Assembly: GCA_015179125.1 (NCBI GenBank)
Contig: WHVA01000499.1
Span: 16,746 to 80,745, forward strand
DNA length: 64,000 nucleotides
Direction of reading: 5' to 3'
From: Gautieria morchelliformis
Taxonomy: Eukaryota; Basidiomycota; Agaricomycetes; Gomphales; Gomphaceae
Shown here: in pieces, positions 22,025 through 33,369 of the stretch
Position numbering within the stretch: position 1 is the first letter of the stretch
How the letters are laid out: every line of letters begins with the position of its first letter
Made by a program: the position numbers and the translations under genes
Notes under the pieces: generated by a model
What the model saw: only the letters and a program-made list of their open reading frames with translations
What the model was told of the DNA's origin: nothing
The model's database searches: none

Positions 22025-22094
22025 CTGATATCATATGAGCATTTGGTATAAGTGGTCTACATTTGCATGTATATTCTGCAGTTCAATTATCATA

Positions 22095-22741
22095 GGAGGA
22101 TGTTCAGATTGACAACAATGTACATTCTTCTAGGATATATTAGATATCTTTGAAAATATCCACCCTAACCAAATTCATAGTCCATTATTTTGAGCAACTT
22201 GTATATTGCAGATATCCTAAATTTCTTTGAATATTCTGATATTTTACAAATATGGTTGTATGTGCTAAAGCATGGTGTGTATTCAAATAACAGAGCCATT
22301 TCAGATAGGATTTGGATGACTATATATTAAAAGTATATATGAAGCTTGTTACATGTATGATGATAGAATGTAGAGGCAAGTATGGACCATATGAGTACAT
22401 GTTAGAAGTATATATGAAACATGTTAGATGTACAATCACAGAATATAGAAGCAAGTATGGACAATACCTGTACTATATTATTATAAATGGTTGAGAGATC
22501 TGATTAGAAGGTATGTTTAAAATTATATGCATGTATAGCACAAAGATATGTAACTATTAATATTTAGACAATGGGGTATACACCCTTTCCTGGGGGAGCT
22601 GCAGACTATGAGAAAGGACTTTAGGGCTATGATTAAGCATGCCTTACAGGTGCTGGCAACTGTCTCAATTGTGATATATTTTATGTAATATAGATTAGCT
22701 AAGCTATATTTACATATATATGACATTTATAAACATCCACC
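22095..22741. mobile_element. MITE with GGWGGATGTT ends, TSD ATA
   Basis: 647-bp AT-rich insert, GGAGGATGTT...AACATCCACC, flanked by ATA at 22092-22094 and 22742-22744. The family F copy at 52830-54072 is uninterrupted at the same point (TTCAATTATCATACATCC). It contains an internal imperfect tandem repeat (TATATGAAGCTTGTTACATGT / TATATGAAACATGTTAGATGT type, about 22330-22450). No transposase. Confidence 0.75.
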
Positions 22742-22744
22742 ATA

Positions 22745-23060
22745 CATCTATCTTGTGCAAAACTTGACCACACTGTGACTATCATCTTGAGCCCTCTATG
22801 ATATACAACTACTACCTTAGACCAGGGGAGTACTTGAGCGCCACTGGTGAGTTTCCATACTTCACCTTTACTACTTTGGCCTTCATACCATTGTCGGTGC
22901 TGTTGGCGAAGGCTCTGAAGGAGCCTTCGCTGTTGAAAGGATTGTTACTACTAGACAACCTTTCCGTGAGACCTTTTACATTACATCGTCAAGTATCACG
23001 GGCGATTTCACTACGACTGTAGATAGGGTGAGCGCTGTTTGGGTAGCCCTCTTATCTTCT
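22745..23060 (-). mobile_element. LTR family F, outer copy, last segment
   Basis: Matches 53650-53990 (GAGCCCTCTATGATATACAACT to CCCTCTTATCTTCTGAAC). The expected terminus (about 80 bp) is missing at the right end, so no target duplication can be checked. Confidence 0.7.
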
Positions 23061-23329
23061 GAACCTTTATTGGCTTCTCTGGCTAGAGTAACATACAGTA
23101 AAATCTCTTTATGTATAGAAAAAATAGGAAACAGATTTTTATTCACTGGTTCTGGGTGGAAGAGTTTCTGAGTGCATTTGGACCAGGGTAGGGGTGATTA
23201 TAAATCAAGAGACAATAAAATGATGGCGATATTTATACAGGGAAATTAAAACGATGGGGATTACATGAACATACATAATCCTCATTTCAACATGTAATAG
23301 CTTCACATCAATGCAATACGACTCTGGAT
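23061..23329. other. Unassigned, no gene
   Basis: AT-rich, with no ORF or repeat relation recognised. Confidence 0.35.
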
Positions 23330-23690
23330 CACAGGGTTGATACCTCAATCACAATTGATTGCCCGTCTGTGTAATCAGCCTTCTCACCAGCTCTTTGAAT
23401 CCATTGATGTATTAGTCGACTGTACACTTGCCCTGATGGTGCTGGCACAATTCCAGTTGCTTCATTGCATCAGTGGCCTCATGTAGGGGGTAGAACTGTT
23501 GGCCAAATGCCTTCATGAAATCCTCCCAGATCACATAGAGTGCTGTGCCATGCTTTGCTTCATGGCTGAACACATAAGTGGTGAACATCGCAGCCCTCCC
23601 AGGCTTCATGAAGGACATTACCCACCTGATCTGCAACTGTTCATCTGCAAAGTTGCTTGCACATAACCCCAGGTAAAGGCTGTATGACTG
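23330..23690 (-). pseudogene. Gypsy gag fragment
   Basis: Minus strand WVMSFMKPGRAAMFTTYVF, EAKHGTALYVIWEDFMKAFGQQFYPLHE and YHQGKCTVD-like text (QHHQGKCTVD), the retrotransposon gag (capsid) pattern. A degenerate relative lies at 25687-26191. Both ends are missing. Confidence 0.78.
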
Positions 23691-23833
23691 GATTATTGTT
23701 GCCGGACTGACTGTTGACTGTACTGGTGCCTAGTGAAAGCACGTTGACTGCGCCTACCGAAAGCACACTGAATCTGAGCCTAATGAAAGCTCTGCCCACC
23801 TACCAAAAGTGTACCCACCCCATTTTGTCCACC

Positions 23834-24180
23834 ATGCCCAACCTGAACTTCGAAAAACTCAACGAAACTAACTACAATGACTGGCGCTACGTAATGGCTG
23901 CCCTACTGGTCAAGAAGGACCTGTGGGACATTGCTGATGGCACTGAGACACAATCCACTGGCTCCCCAAACTCAAAAGCTGTCCGTGCATTTACGAAAAA
24001 GCAACAGCTTGCTCGCATGAAGATTATCCTGAACATTGACAAATAACAGCTTCTGCACACATGCTACAATGACCCAAAGGAGATTTGGGTGAGCCTGGAG
24101 AAGGTCCACCCAGCCTGTGGATTTGCCACATGCCTTCCACTCCACTGCGATTTTCTTTACATGTGCAAGTGTGATGATGG
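23834..24180 (+). pseudogene. Copia gag fragment, second family
   Basis: From the natural start MPNLNFEKLN: NYNDWRYVMAALLVKKDLW, DIADGTE, AVRAFTKKQQLARMKIIL, then TAA at 24044 where Ser/Pro would be expected, and DPKEIWVSLEKVH and FATCLPLHCDFLYMCK beyond it. This is the UBN2-like copia gag, distinct from the gag at 3141. No zinc knuckle remains. Confidence 0.78.
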
Positions 24181-24489
24181 AGGAAAGCACTGAAGAAAAG
24201 CTCGGGAGAGGGGCGGACACCGTCAGGACACTGTTGGGAGGGCACAAAACCATGGGGTATTTATTCAGATATATATACCTGACACCAGCCGGTTTAAAGA
24301 ACAGTACGGGGATACCTTACTTCCAGCGGAAGAGAAGAGTGGTTGAAGGGAATGAGCAAGGGATAGGAAGGGACATGAAGAGCGTGAGAACGCACACACC
24401 TCACCGACACAGGCACGGACATGCTCAGGGCTCTGCCCAATGAGCACAAGCGGAGATAGAGGTCTAAAGGCGAGAAGGGACACGTGGGA
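24181..24489. repeat. Mixed repeat sequence including a LINE-like segment
   Basis: 24413-24475 resembles 17893-17952 (GCTCAGGGCTCTGCCCAATGAGCACAAGCGG-type text). The rest is unassigned; no gene. Confidence 0.4.
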
Positions 24490-24619
24490 AGGAATATGTA
24501 TTAACATCTCTGGATTATTATTGTTTCCTCCTGACATCTTACACTAGAACACTGCTTAAATCTTATCACTATCCCACTATTATCAACTCGACCTCATTCT
24601 CTTAATCCAATTTATATTA
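24490..24619 (+). repeat. End fragment of repeat family C
   Basis: Matches the last 150 bp of the insert at 50745-51359 (TTATTGTTTCCTCCT to TTTATATTA). It confirms that the family ends in TTTATATTA. Confidence 0.6.
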
Positions 24620-24623
24620 AACT

Positions 24624-25681
24624 TTTTATGATTAAAATATTAGATAGTGCTTTTAGCAAACAATTTCTATTGCTTAGCGGTTGGGACCGCTATGTCTGTC
24701 CCTCTCCTGTGTGCTGACTAAGCCCTCCGAGGCGCGTCCGGCACTGATGGATGGAGATCACATGACCATGTCGATGAGAGAATGGTGTCGATCTAAGGAT
24801 AACTAAGTCAAAAGGCTTCACTTTTGGGGTAGTCTTGAGTAAACAGTAATAGTGAACTCTCAACGAAGAATTGGAGCAAACTATCAATATCTAAGTCTGT
24901 AGCTATCAAACAAGATTACAGTGACTTCAAGGGGTAAAACAGTTGATTCTGGATGATTGATTCATACATTCGTAGTAGCTACTTATACTATACTAGTGGT
25001 AACTACTAGTGTTCGAGATAGTGAGTCTATGGGTTGAAAAACTACTTGTAACTAGAGGGGTGACTAATTATAGTCATAAAGTCATGAGAGTGGTGGGGAT
25101 AGTATTAGGGTTGTTTAAGCTTTGGAATAGAGTCTTGTACCTATTATACAAAGCCCCTGTCTACATGGTGTCAAGATAGTAGTCAGCTGGTTGTGTCATG
25201 GAGCTCAATAGAAAATAGAAATTAAATCTCTCCTGCCTAGCATAAATGCTAGGCTTGGTGATGGGCCGCTGTCTCTGTGCCTCTTCTGTGGGGAAGCTGA
25301 TTGAGCACACATATTAGGAATGACATTCTGAAGTCACTCCACGATCTCCGGTGCTCCTGCACAGTCTATACTCTTCTGCGGCGTGTGGTGCCCGCACCTC
25401 CTCGGTGCCTGTGGCCTGGCACCTGTCGACGTCATGGCCGATGCCATCAGTCGATACGTGCGCTGTCTCTGATCGACCACATGTGGTCGACGCCCGTATC
25501 CCTGTATCATATCTAATCTGTAGATAAGATAGCCGTTTGTGATGTCATGTATCTGTCATTTGTGTCGATGTCTGTCGTAAGTGTCATTCCTATTCCTTTT
25601 AGTTGTTTTTCGTTCTTTCTTTTATTAGCTTCTTTGTGTACATAGATGACTTAAAATAAAATATTTGCGTCTACCATAACA
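24624..25681 (-). mobile_element. Repeat family B, complete copy, TSD AAACT
   Basis: 1058 bp, flanked by AAACT at 24619-24623 and 25682-25686. On the minus strand it begins TGTTATGGTAGACGC and ends AATCATAAAA, parallel to 4166-5235. Right-hand flanking sequence is gypsy gag; left-hand flank is family C. Confidence 0.82.
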
Positions 25682-25686
25682 AAACT

Positions 25687-26191
25687 GAACACTTGCCCTG
25701 ATGGTACTGGCCCAATTCCAGTTGATTCATTGCAACAGTGGCCTCATGTAGAGGGTAGAACTGTTGGTGAAATGCAATGAAATCCTTCCAGGTCACATAG
25801 AGTGCTGTGCCATGCTTTGCTTCATGGGTGAGCACATGAGTGGTGAAGGTTGCAGCCCTCCCAGTCTTTATGAAGGACATTTACCACATGATCTGCCACT
25901 GGTCATCTGCAAAGTCACTTGCACACACCACCAGGTAAAGGTTGCATGACTGGATGAAGTTGCAACAGTTTACACGATTGCCATTGTACTCTGAGGGTTT
26001 CACTGACTCAGTTGTTCACTTTGAGACAGTGAAAACATGACTGGGGAGCCCAGCCATCAGCCCTATGGTAGTAGCCTGCAGGGTGTTCAACCTCATCTCC
26101 AGATCTCATTTCTCCTGCCTCTCTCTCGTCAGCTCTTGCTCTATTACCGCCAAGCAGTACAAAACTTCAGCAGCAGATGGCAAGTCCATGG
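25687..26191 (-). pseudogene. Gypsy gag fragment, degenerate N-terminal part
   Basis: Begins MDLPSAAEVLYCLAVIEQELTRERQEK at 26191, followed by a stop, LEMRLNTLQATT, PSEYNGNR, and the capsid pattern MSFIKTGRAATFTTHVL, HGTALYVTWKDF, QFYPLHEAT. Several stops. Homologous to 23330-23690. Confidence 0.72.
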
Positions 26192-26316
26192 TAAGCAGTA
26201 GAGGGTGTTATGGTATGAGAAAGGCTTCCTAAAATCACAGCTTTCAAATGGTGTTCAATTTGAAATCAGGTGATTTTGCAACCAGTGCTCTAGAGAGAGC
26301 TTTCTACAATGAGGGC

Positions 26317-26959
26317 TGTTACACAAAATATCTATCTCATTATTCCATTACCTAAACACCTCTGTCATCTCATGCCATGCACACTCACTCGAGTCACCAT
26401 AACCGATCGTTCTAACACCCACACTTATGCCTACATACACCTACATGATCCCAGACATTCCTATGCCGATCACTGCATGTACAACCCATGGAACCAGCCC
26501 TGACCCAAAGCAGAAACCCAAGCCCGAGGGAATCTGATCCATGGAGTGGCACACCCATGGGATCATCATGTACAGACTTTTCTTCCCCCCTTCCCCTTCC
26601 ACATGTCCACATTCCATGATCGGTTCTGTTTCTGATTCCCAATACATATGAACCACTCGCTATTCGATAGATCGTCCCCCGAATCTCACTTACACATCCC
26701 TTTGCGCTGATAGCCTCTTCTTCTATCATAGCTCGTGCCACACACAGTTAAATAGCTGTCTTGTATGTAGTGAATCCCTAGTCAATTAGAACTCATTCAT
26801 CTTGGAAAGTTATCGAACATCTTACTGCATATATTATGCAATCGCTGCTCGAGATACACATACACAGTACAGTGTATACTCGACCTCTCTATTATCTACT
26901 CGAAGTCTGAATTATACTGCTACCTAAACTCACTGTCAAAAAACTCTTAATCTCTCACA
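26317..26959 (+). mobile_element. Solo LTR of copia family A, TSD AGGRC
   Basis: 643 bp, TGTTACACAAAATATC to TTAATCTCTCACA, flanked by AGGGC (26312-26316) and AGGAC (26960-26964), one mismatch. It shares the family A 3' block (TTAAATAGCT, CAATTAGAACTCATTC). Confidence 0.75.
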
Positions 26960-26964
26960 AGGAC

Positions 26965-27369
26965 AACCTAAGCAGACACTTTACACTCAAGCAGAGAACT
27001 GGCAAGGGGGATCCAAAGTAAGATAGAGAAGTATATACACTACACAACACAGACATACCTGGTGAAGGGAGATAAAAGAAACCTCTAAGGAACTCCTTCG
27101 CCAGCTAGCTATGACTATAAGCTGTGGGCATGCTAGCCTGATAAACCAATGCCTAAGTTACATAAGCAATCCCACTGGTGATAACAGGGACCAGACAGAT
27201 AGGAAAGGAATGATGTTGGAAGTGGCCCAAACAGGGAAGGAAATAAACAGAATACAAGACAGAAGTATGCTGAAGGCTAGGAGAGGCTTGGGGGCCACAA
27301 TTGCACATCCCACTGCAATAAGGTGCACACAGTGATACTGCACAAGCTGCAAAAATGCACAATCCTCCA
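26965..27369. other. Unassigned, no gene
   Basis: No ORF of quality. GGCAAGGGGGATCCAAAG near 27002 weakly recalls the GACAAGGGGAAATCCAAAG unit of 6541 and 37336. Confidence 0.35.
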
Positions 27370-28070
27370 TAAGATAGAAGTCATCTTAAACTGGCACCCG
27401 TTACGTAAGCTGAGCACAGTCCAACGGCGAGCTCAATAACACTCGAAGGCAAACACTTTTTGCCAAATGGCTTCCTAGAGCCTCTTTGGGACATGTCTAC
27501 CTACAATCCTTAGGAGAGACTTAGGATATATCTATATGTATTGAGGAGATATATAGCATCCAAAATGTGACATAGGAAAAATATCAAATTATTTTTCCAA
27601 TGTCCTAGAATGATTTCCTGCAATTTTGGTTTTTCGACAGATGGAATTTGGCGGTCACATGATAGGTCACGTGACCTATTTGTCATCCTTTCGAACCTTT
27701 GGACGATGCACGAAAAAAGCTTCAAACCGCTCTGGGGCCCTTGCTACACATTTCTACTGCTTAAATCAGGGTTTAGGTAGGTACAACCTTACACTAGGTG
27801 AGTTCCACTGCAGGCCACTTACTTAGTCATCACTTTGACCGCCCGGCGGTTGTGCTTGACCCCGTTCACACATTAGGGCCTACCACAGTAGCGGTTTTGA
27901 TGGGGATTTGGAGCGGATTTGGACAAGGATTTGAAACATTTATAAAGCTCCGACAAAGCCCCGAAAACCGGTTTTAACTGTGATAAGCTAGTTTTGAACT
28001 CACGTTTTGATATGATTTCGATGGGGCTTTTGTTGCTCCTGCCGTCACCGGCCAGAGCGGCTCTAGCTTC

Positions 28071-29532
28071 TTGTTCTCTGCTGCCAACGCCATGACAAAG
28101 ACTGATAGGATGGAGCTCAACGATGCCCTCCTTCAGTGTCTTATGTTGGAGCTCCTTCTTGAGGAAGATGCTGAGCTAGATGTCTACCTTGAAGACACTA
28201 CTGATTCTGAGACTGGTGCAAGTTCAGATGAAAACATGGAATTGCGGTTAGAGTCAGATGAGGTTCTCGAGATGATGGCCGACCTCCACTCCAGACGATA
28301 CCTTCACTCCCGGGTTAAAGTCAACAAGCTGAGGTCGCTCCTTATGACCACCCTCTCCGACTACAGATATAGCCGGCCCGAGATATTTCGACAATACTTG
28401 CGGGTTTGGCCTCAGACGTTCGATGCCATCGTTGAAAGGATACAAGGTGACACCGTATTCCATAACAACTCTCACAACGCCCAGCTCCCCATTGCATATC
28501 AGCTTGCCGTAGCATTTTATCGCTTTGGCCACTTTGGGAATGCAGTGAGTATGCAGGAGGTCGCTCTGTGGGCCGGTTGGGGTTTTGGGACTGTCGACCG
28601 AAGCACACGCCGTGTAATCAAGGCTCTATGCCGCCCTGAATTCCGCCGTGTAGCTGTAAAGTGGACAACCGATGAAGAGAGGGAGAGAGCAAAGCAGTGG
28701 GTTGAGGAAGCTTCAGGCCCCGAGTGGCGTGACGGCTGGTTGATGGTTGATGGTACGCTAGTGCCCTTATTCCAGCGACCAGGGTTCTACGGAAATACAT
28801 GGTACGATAGGAAGAGCAATTACTCAATTAACGTGCAGGCAAGTTCTCTCATAAATAAATAGGTGTATAGCTAACTGCTACTCTATCTCATCTCTACCCC
28901 TGACCTCCGCATCATTGACTATGGTGTTGGATTACCAGGAAGTCAGCACGATGCTCGTGCCTGGAACGAGACTCGCTTACCGAAGGAGCATGCTACATTA
29001 TTGCGGGAAGGTGAGTGGATATGGGCAGACTCTGTGTATCCATTGCAGAAGTGGCTATGCACGCCGTACAAGAAGTAAGCTACCAGCTCAATCTCTAAGC
29101 TGTACCTTACAAGTGCTCTTTAGACCTGAGAAGGATACCCCAGAGAATGCACGGTTCAATTACTGGGTTTCTCGAGTACGTGTGAAGTCTGAGCACTGTG
29201 TTGGATTCATCAAAGGGCGGTTCGGCTCCCTGCGAGGCCTTCGTGTACAAATAAACCAGGTTCACCTATTGGGTATCGCCACATTTTGGATTACTGCATG
29301 TATCGCAGTTCATACGTATGCTATGTCACATGAGGCAGGCACAGACATCACAAGCGATGATTTCTTTCGTGAGGGACTACGAATTATAGAGGAGGAGAGT
29401 GTTATAGGGATGGGTGGAGAAGCGGCTCTGGCAGAGGTACAGGAGGCAACTCGGGAGGTAGCTCTGTTGGAAGGAAAAGTTAAACGAGAGGACCTTAAGA
29501 ACACTCTGTTAGCAAGACTAGATTATGAATAG
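28071..29532 (+). CDS. PIF/Harbinger DDE transposase (intron-containing)
   Basis: Exon 1 28071-28838 (ATG at 28071; 28092 also possible), exon 2 about 28890-29074, exon 3 29124-29532. Exon 1 carries AYQLAVAFYRFGH (helix-turn-helix-like region) and WLMVDGTLVPL with the first catalytic Asp (about residue 227). Exon 2 carries IIDYGVGLPGSQHDARAWNE with the second Asp. Exon 3 carries RVKSEHCVGFIKGRFGSLRGL with the catalytic Glu. Intron 2 (29075-29123, 49 bp) is GTAAGC...TTTAG and joins AAG AA|A CCT in frame. Intron 1 is a problem: the donor would be GCAAGT and no AG acceptor lies just before the exon 2 coding text. The triad is complete, so only splicing may be impaired. Confidence 0.88.
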
Positions 29533-31158
29533 ACATACCATACTCCTGACATACCTCCAGGGACGTCCGCGTGCCAATATTCCCCGGTAAAAGTCTCCGG
29601 CATGTCTGACGTTCCGTGGTTAGCCATGCTTTGTCCATCCCGGGAGCTCGACGCTGACAGGGGAACTCGGCTACTAGACCTGATAGTTCCATATCGTGCT
29701 GACATCTCTAACTCATAGCGCTCCCGCTGCATAGTTAATGCATGTGCACGGTCTAGATCCTCCTTGTGGGCTTGGTGTTCAAGTTTTAACTTCTCCTTCT
29801 CAAAGTCAGCTAGTACCTGTATTCTCACCCGCTCCTCCCTGGACCGGTTTAGCTGTCCTGCAAGTCGCTCTGTAGTGGCTCGCTGTGCCTCCTGCATTTC
29901 TGACAGACCATCAAGCAGACCCTTGCGACGGGTTGCCGTTGTGGAATTCAATGCCACCCGTGTGACAGTCTCGGGCTTCATGTTAGCCTTCTGCATAGAT
30001 ACAGTCACCTGTTTGCTTCTGCTTGAGGAGCCGCTTTGTTCATTGTAGGTATCGTTGGGATCCTCAGAGGGAAGGTCGGCATCAAAGGAAAAGGGTGAGT
30101 ACCGTGTGTTATCTTCGCTTGTTTCAATACTGGGTTCGCCATCGTTGTCTATTACCTTCATTATTGGTTAGTTATCTCAATAACCACAATTCACACTGTG
30201 ACATACCAAAAGAGAGCTCTCTGCCGGGCTCTTCACTACCTCTGATGCAGACACACAGTCAAGGATGTCTAAATTGAGCTGTGAGGTGGAATGCGCAACG
30301 GCATCCCGAATAACCAAGGGACTAGTGCCCATAAGCCGCTGCATTCGCCGAAACCAAGGGAACCGGATCTTGATTTCCCCTGCAGGCAGTAAGAACGCAA
30401 TCAGATATAGGTAAAGTTAGACGCACCCCACAAGTTGTCGATAGCACTACCTACTATGATTTCCTTTTCCGTATCTTCGGTCTCTACCAGACCAGCACCA
30501 GTCTCACCAAGCAGTGTCTTTTCAGACATATAAGACTTCTTGATCCTAAATCAAGATATTAGTTTACAACAGCTACCTGAACAGAAGAACTTACACATTG
30601 ACATGGTTTTTAACTACATTCCCCATCTGTAACAATGACGCATCTTTCCAGCGGCCTGAGTGATGAGGGATAAGGACTCGTAATGCAAGGGAGCGATGAT
30701 GATCAGCAACAGTCTTCGCACTGCTCTTGTTCTTGCTCTCGGCGCCCTTGTCCATACTGAACGCTGCTCGCATGACTGGGTCATCTTCAAGGACTGTTAG
30801 GAGCATGTCTGTGAGATCATGCTCCTTATCCCAGCTGGTGGCAACGTTAGTAACAGCGCTTCATTACAGAAGATCGCACTCACGGCACTGGGGGGATCGA
30901 GGCTTCATCTCCCCTGAGTTTCTTGCCCTCCGCCTTATGTCCCAGCTTAACAAGGGCAGGTTTTGCTTCAGGTTCTTCGATATCGTCATTGGTCATAGCA
31001 GCGGCCATCGCACTGGGCTTACGAGGCCTTTTGTTCACGGAGGAGTCAGCTTTTTTTACCTTAGCTGCATGGAGCAGAGCTTCCAGCTGTGGAACAGAAA
31101 GGGTGTCTATTGTAGCTGTTGTGACAGGTTCAGCACGTTTGTGCTTCCTGGGACTCAT
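29523..31158 (-). CDS. Harbinger companion protein, multi-exon
   Basis: Starts MSPRKHKRAEPVTT at 31158. Introns that join frames: 30845-30892 region (GTGAGTGCG...CACCAG), 30548-30597 region (GTAAGT...TTTAG) and 30379-30452 region (GTAGGT...CAG); a last one near 30164-30206 ends close to AATG. Parts in order: basic N-terminus KKADSSVNKRPRKPS; a helical block WDKEHDLTDMLLTVLEDD...KTVADHHRSLALRVL that resembles the Myb/SANT-like trihelix of Harbinger second proteins; IRFPWFRRMQRLMGTSPLV; an acidic/serine linker; and a long charged coiled coil (EMQEAQRATTERL to RERYELEM). Companion proteins bind the transposon ends and carry the transposase to the nucleus in known systems. The Myb assignment and some exon borders are inference. 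Confidence 0.68.
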
Positions 31159-31783
31159 ATCTCGGAAGGCGATGCAATGATGTGGCAGCTCAGAAAGTGT
31201 AGCAGATGGCGACAGCCTTTGGAGCTCCGCTAGGTGTGCCGGCCGAAATCCAAATCCAAAACGATGCGACTTTACCAAATCGCCTCCAGAGGCACTTTGG
31301 GAATTTGGGTCGGTTTCGGGCACGAAACGCCTTCTCAAATCCCCATCAAAACCGCTACTGTGATAGGCCCTATTCAGGCCTCAGGGGTTGCGGCTGTCTA
31401 GATGATGTCCCCTTGGTACAGATTCAGAGGTGTGTGAGAATTGTTTCCTATCAGCAGATTCTAACTCCTCAACAGGTATGCTAATAGGTTGGCCCGATTT
31501 ATAGATGCCTACAAAAAAGGGTTGAAGGGGGCACAAGCTGTCTGGGCAAACCGTAGATACCATGCCCACCGTACTTTACCTCCAAACATTATGTCTGAGT
31601 TGGACAAGGAATTCATGTAATATGATTCAATGTCACTAATTATATTATAGAACATGTCATTGCACCAAGGTGCCTTCTGAAAGGGGGAAAAAAAAAAAAA
31701 TCCCAAAGGCGAGGATTTGGCGCATCACGTGATATAAGCGACCGCTTACGTAAAGGTGCCAGTTTAAGATCACTTCTATCTTA

Positions 31784-32029
31784 CTGCCAATTGTGATAAT
31801 GCACATGGCAATAATGAATGCCACAATAATGCATACAGCAATAAAGCAGTGTGTGATCTGGGTTCCCCTGACAGGAATGATGGAACAGGAAGGGCTATCA
31901 TGCATGGTCTGCACAGAAGACATTCTGGTTTATGACTCATCATTTCTGAGCCCAAAGTTGCCTGTGGTTATACTGCACAGCCAGACTGCCAGTCCTTTAA
32001 GAGAGCTTTTCCTGTTGTGAGGGCAACTC
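31784..32029. other. Unassigned spacer between transposons
   Basis: No gene or repeat recognised. Confidence 0.35.
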
Positions 32030-32037
32030 CCTGTGAC

Positions 32038-33369
32038 TAGGGCTTGGTGCCATACTGTATATGGTAACAGCCATATGTCATAGGGCCAACTTACGGTTGC
32101 CTCTGTACCGTATCCATACCGTATACTGGATCACCAAACTGCTCAATGGTATGGGTACAGCCGTGTGATGGCCATATTATGGGTGTATGGGCTTTATGAG
32201 ATGTGTGTGACACTTAGAATGTATTACAGCCATGGTAAATATCTAGGTATATGTCCATTCTTCATCCAGCTTCACCCATGGCAACTTGAGGGCTTGTTTG
32301 ACCATCATAATCATACGGATAGTCTGTGCAAGTTCAGACCCACGCGCCGCAAGGATATTGTATGCCATCCACCAGGGCAGATCCACTCCACTGCGACAGC
32401 AGGCGTGGAGAATATGAGTCAAAGAGCGGGTACAGTAAATAAATAAATAAAACCGCCTACCAGGTATTGTCATGATATTGTGTGCGAGTTTGCTTCGATC
32501 AGCCAGGGGGGTACCTGTCTTATACCTTGTGGTGAAATTAAATTTTGTCGCTGACCCCAAACTACCACTCGGTGTGTGGGATGGTAGCATTTGCTTTCTG
32601 AATCATGGACTCTGAGGTGTCAGTGCTGATGACAAGGCCAAAGGATGTTAGTTCAGCTGTGCCTGACCTTCATGGAAGTGTGTATGAGCACATAGTGGGG
32701 TCATATATGATTCGTATACAGTTCACATGGACTTTTCAACCCTCCATATAGAGTAAGATAATCGCTGGACTGAGAGTATTTACCTGTGCCCCACTCAAGG
32801 TCTACAGAAAGCTCCCACTGGGAATGTTTGCTTCGCCGATGATATGCGTACACAAATTTGTACACACACCATGCACCATCCCCACACATGGCACCAGAGC
32901 ATCGGCGCCCATGCGGAGGAGATCAATGACCACAAGGAGTGTGTCCGGGCGGCACCTGCAGAGGGATTCAAGGGGCAGAGGGAAGTTAGTCAGGCTGGGG
33001 AGTGCAAATGCAAGCACAGAGAGCGTGCAGCGGCGAGTGTGTGGGTGCCAGGGCCAGGAGGCATGAAGAGGAACAGCAGGAGGTGCATGCAGTAGATGGC
33101 AAAGCATATGGTTGGAAGTATTGGGTAGCATGAACTTGGTGTACAGGTACTTATGTAGTATTAGGCAAGGTTTGAAGCATAGTTACCTTACACAACTGCA
33201 TCACCCATACACTGCATACATACGGCCGTATTCATACAGCGTCATATGGGGGTCATTCCCACCATCACCATCATATGGTCAGATATGCTCCAGTGAGCGA
33301 TGGTACAGGTATGGCACCATAATATGGGTACCATAAGTATGGTTAGTATGGGTACGGTGCCAATCCCTA
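32038..33369. mobile_element. Non-autonomous hAT-type element, 8-bp TSD CCTGTGAC
   Basis: 1332 bp, TAGGGCTTGGTGCCATACTG...CCCATACTAACC-like inverted end GGTACGGTGCCAATCCCTA. Flanked by CCTGTGAC at 32030-32037 and 33370-33377. An 8-bp duplication with TAGGG ends is the hAT signature. Repeated ATGGTAYGGTACC-like motifs lie just inside both ends (subterminal repeats). No transposase ORF, and the internal ORFs lack domains. Confidence 0.85.

Larger units (their letters stand above)
27875..31371. mobile_element. PIF/Harbinger transposon, apparently complete, TSD ATT
   Basis: 3497 bp. The ends AGGGCCTACCACAGTAGCGG and its near-perfect reverse complement (CCGCTACTGTGATAGGCCCT) begin an inverted repeat of about 35 bp. 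Flanks are ATT at 27872-27874 and 31372-31374. The second copy of the host repeat reads straight through (CACACATTCAGGCC near 47596), giving the empty site. It carries two genes in convergent orientation: a DDE transposase (plus) and a companion protein (minus), the usual two-gene plan of this superfamily. Confidence 0.92.
27372..31781. mobile_element. TA-flanked non-autonomous element, copy 1 (carries Harbinger)
   Basis: Ends AGATAGAAGTCATCTTAAAC...and its reverse complement, an inverted repeat of about 45 bp ending in TTACGTAAGC, flanked by TA (27370-27371, 31782-31783). Without the PIF/Harbinger insertion (27875-31371 plus one ATT) it is about 910 bp, matching 47097-48009. The interior is non-coding and contains the perfect palindrome ATAGGTCACGTGACCTAT at 27662-27679. 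TA target duplication fits Tc1/mariner-like mobilisation; no transposase of its own. Confidence 0.82.

Noticed and set aside
27510..27725. Minus-strand ORF (71 residues) conserved in both TA-flanked elements
   Set aside because: Conserved because the copies are nearly identical DNA; no motif and it reads through the palindrome. Not evidence of coding.
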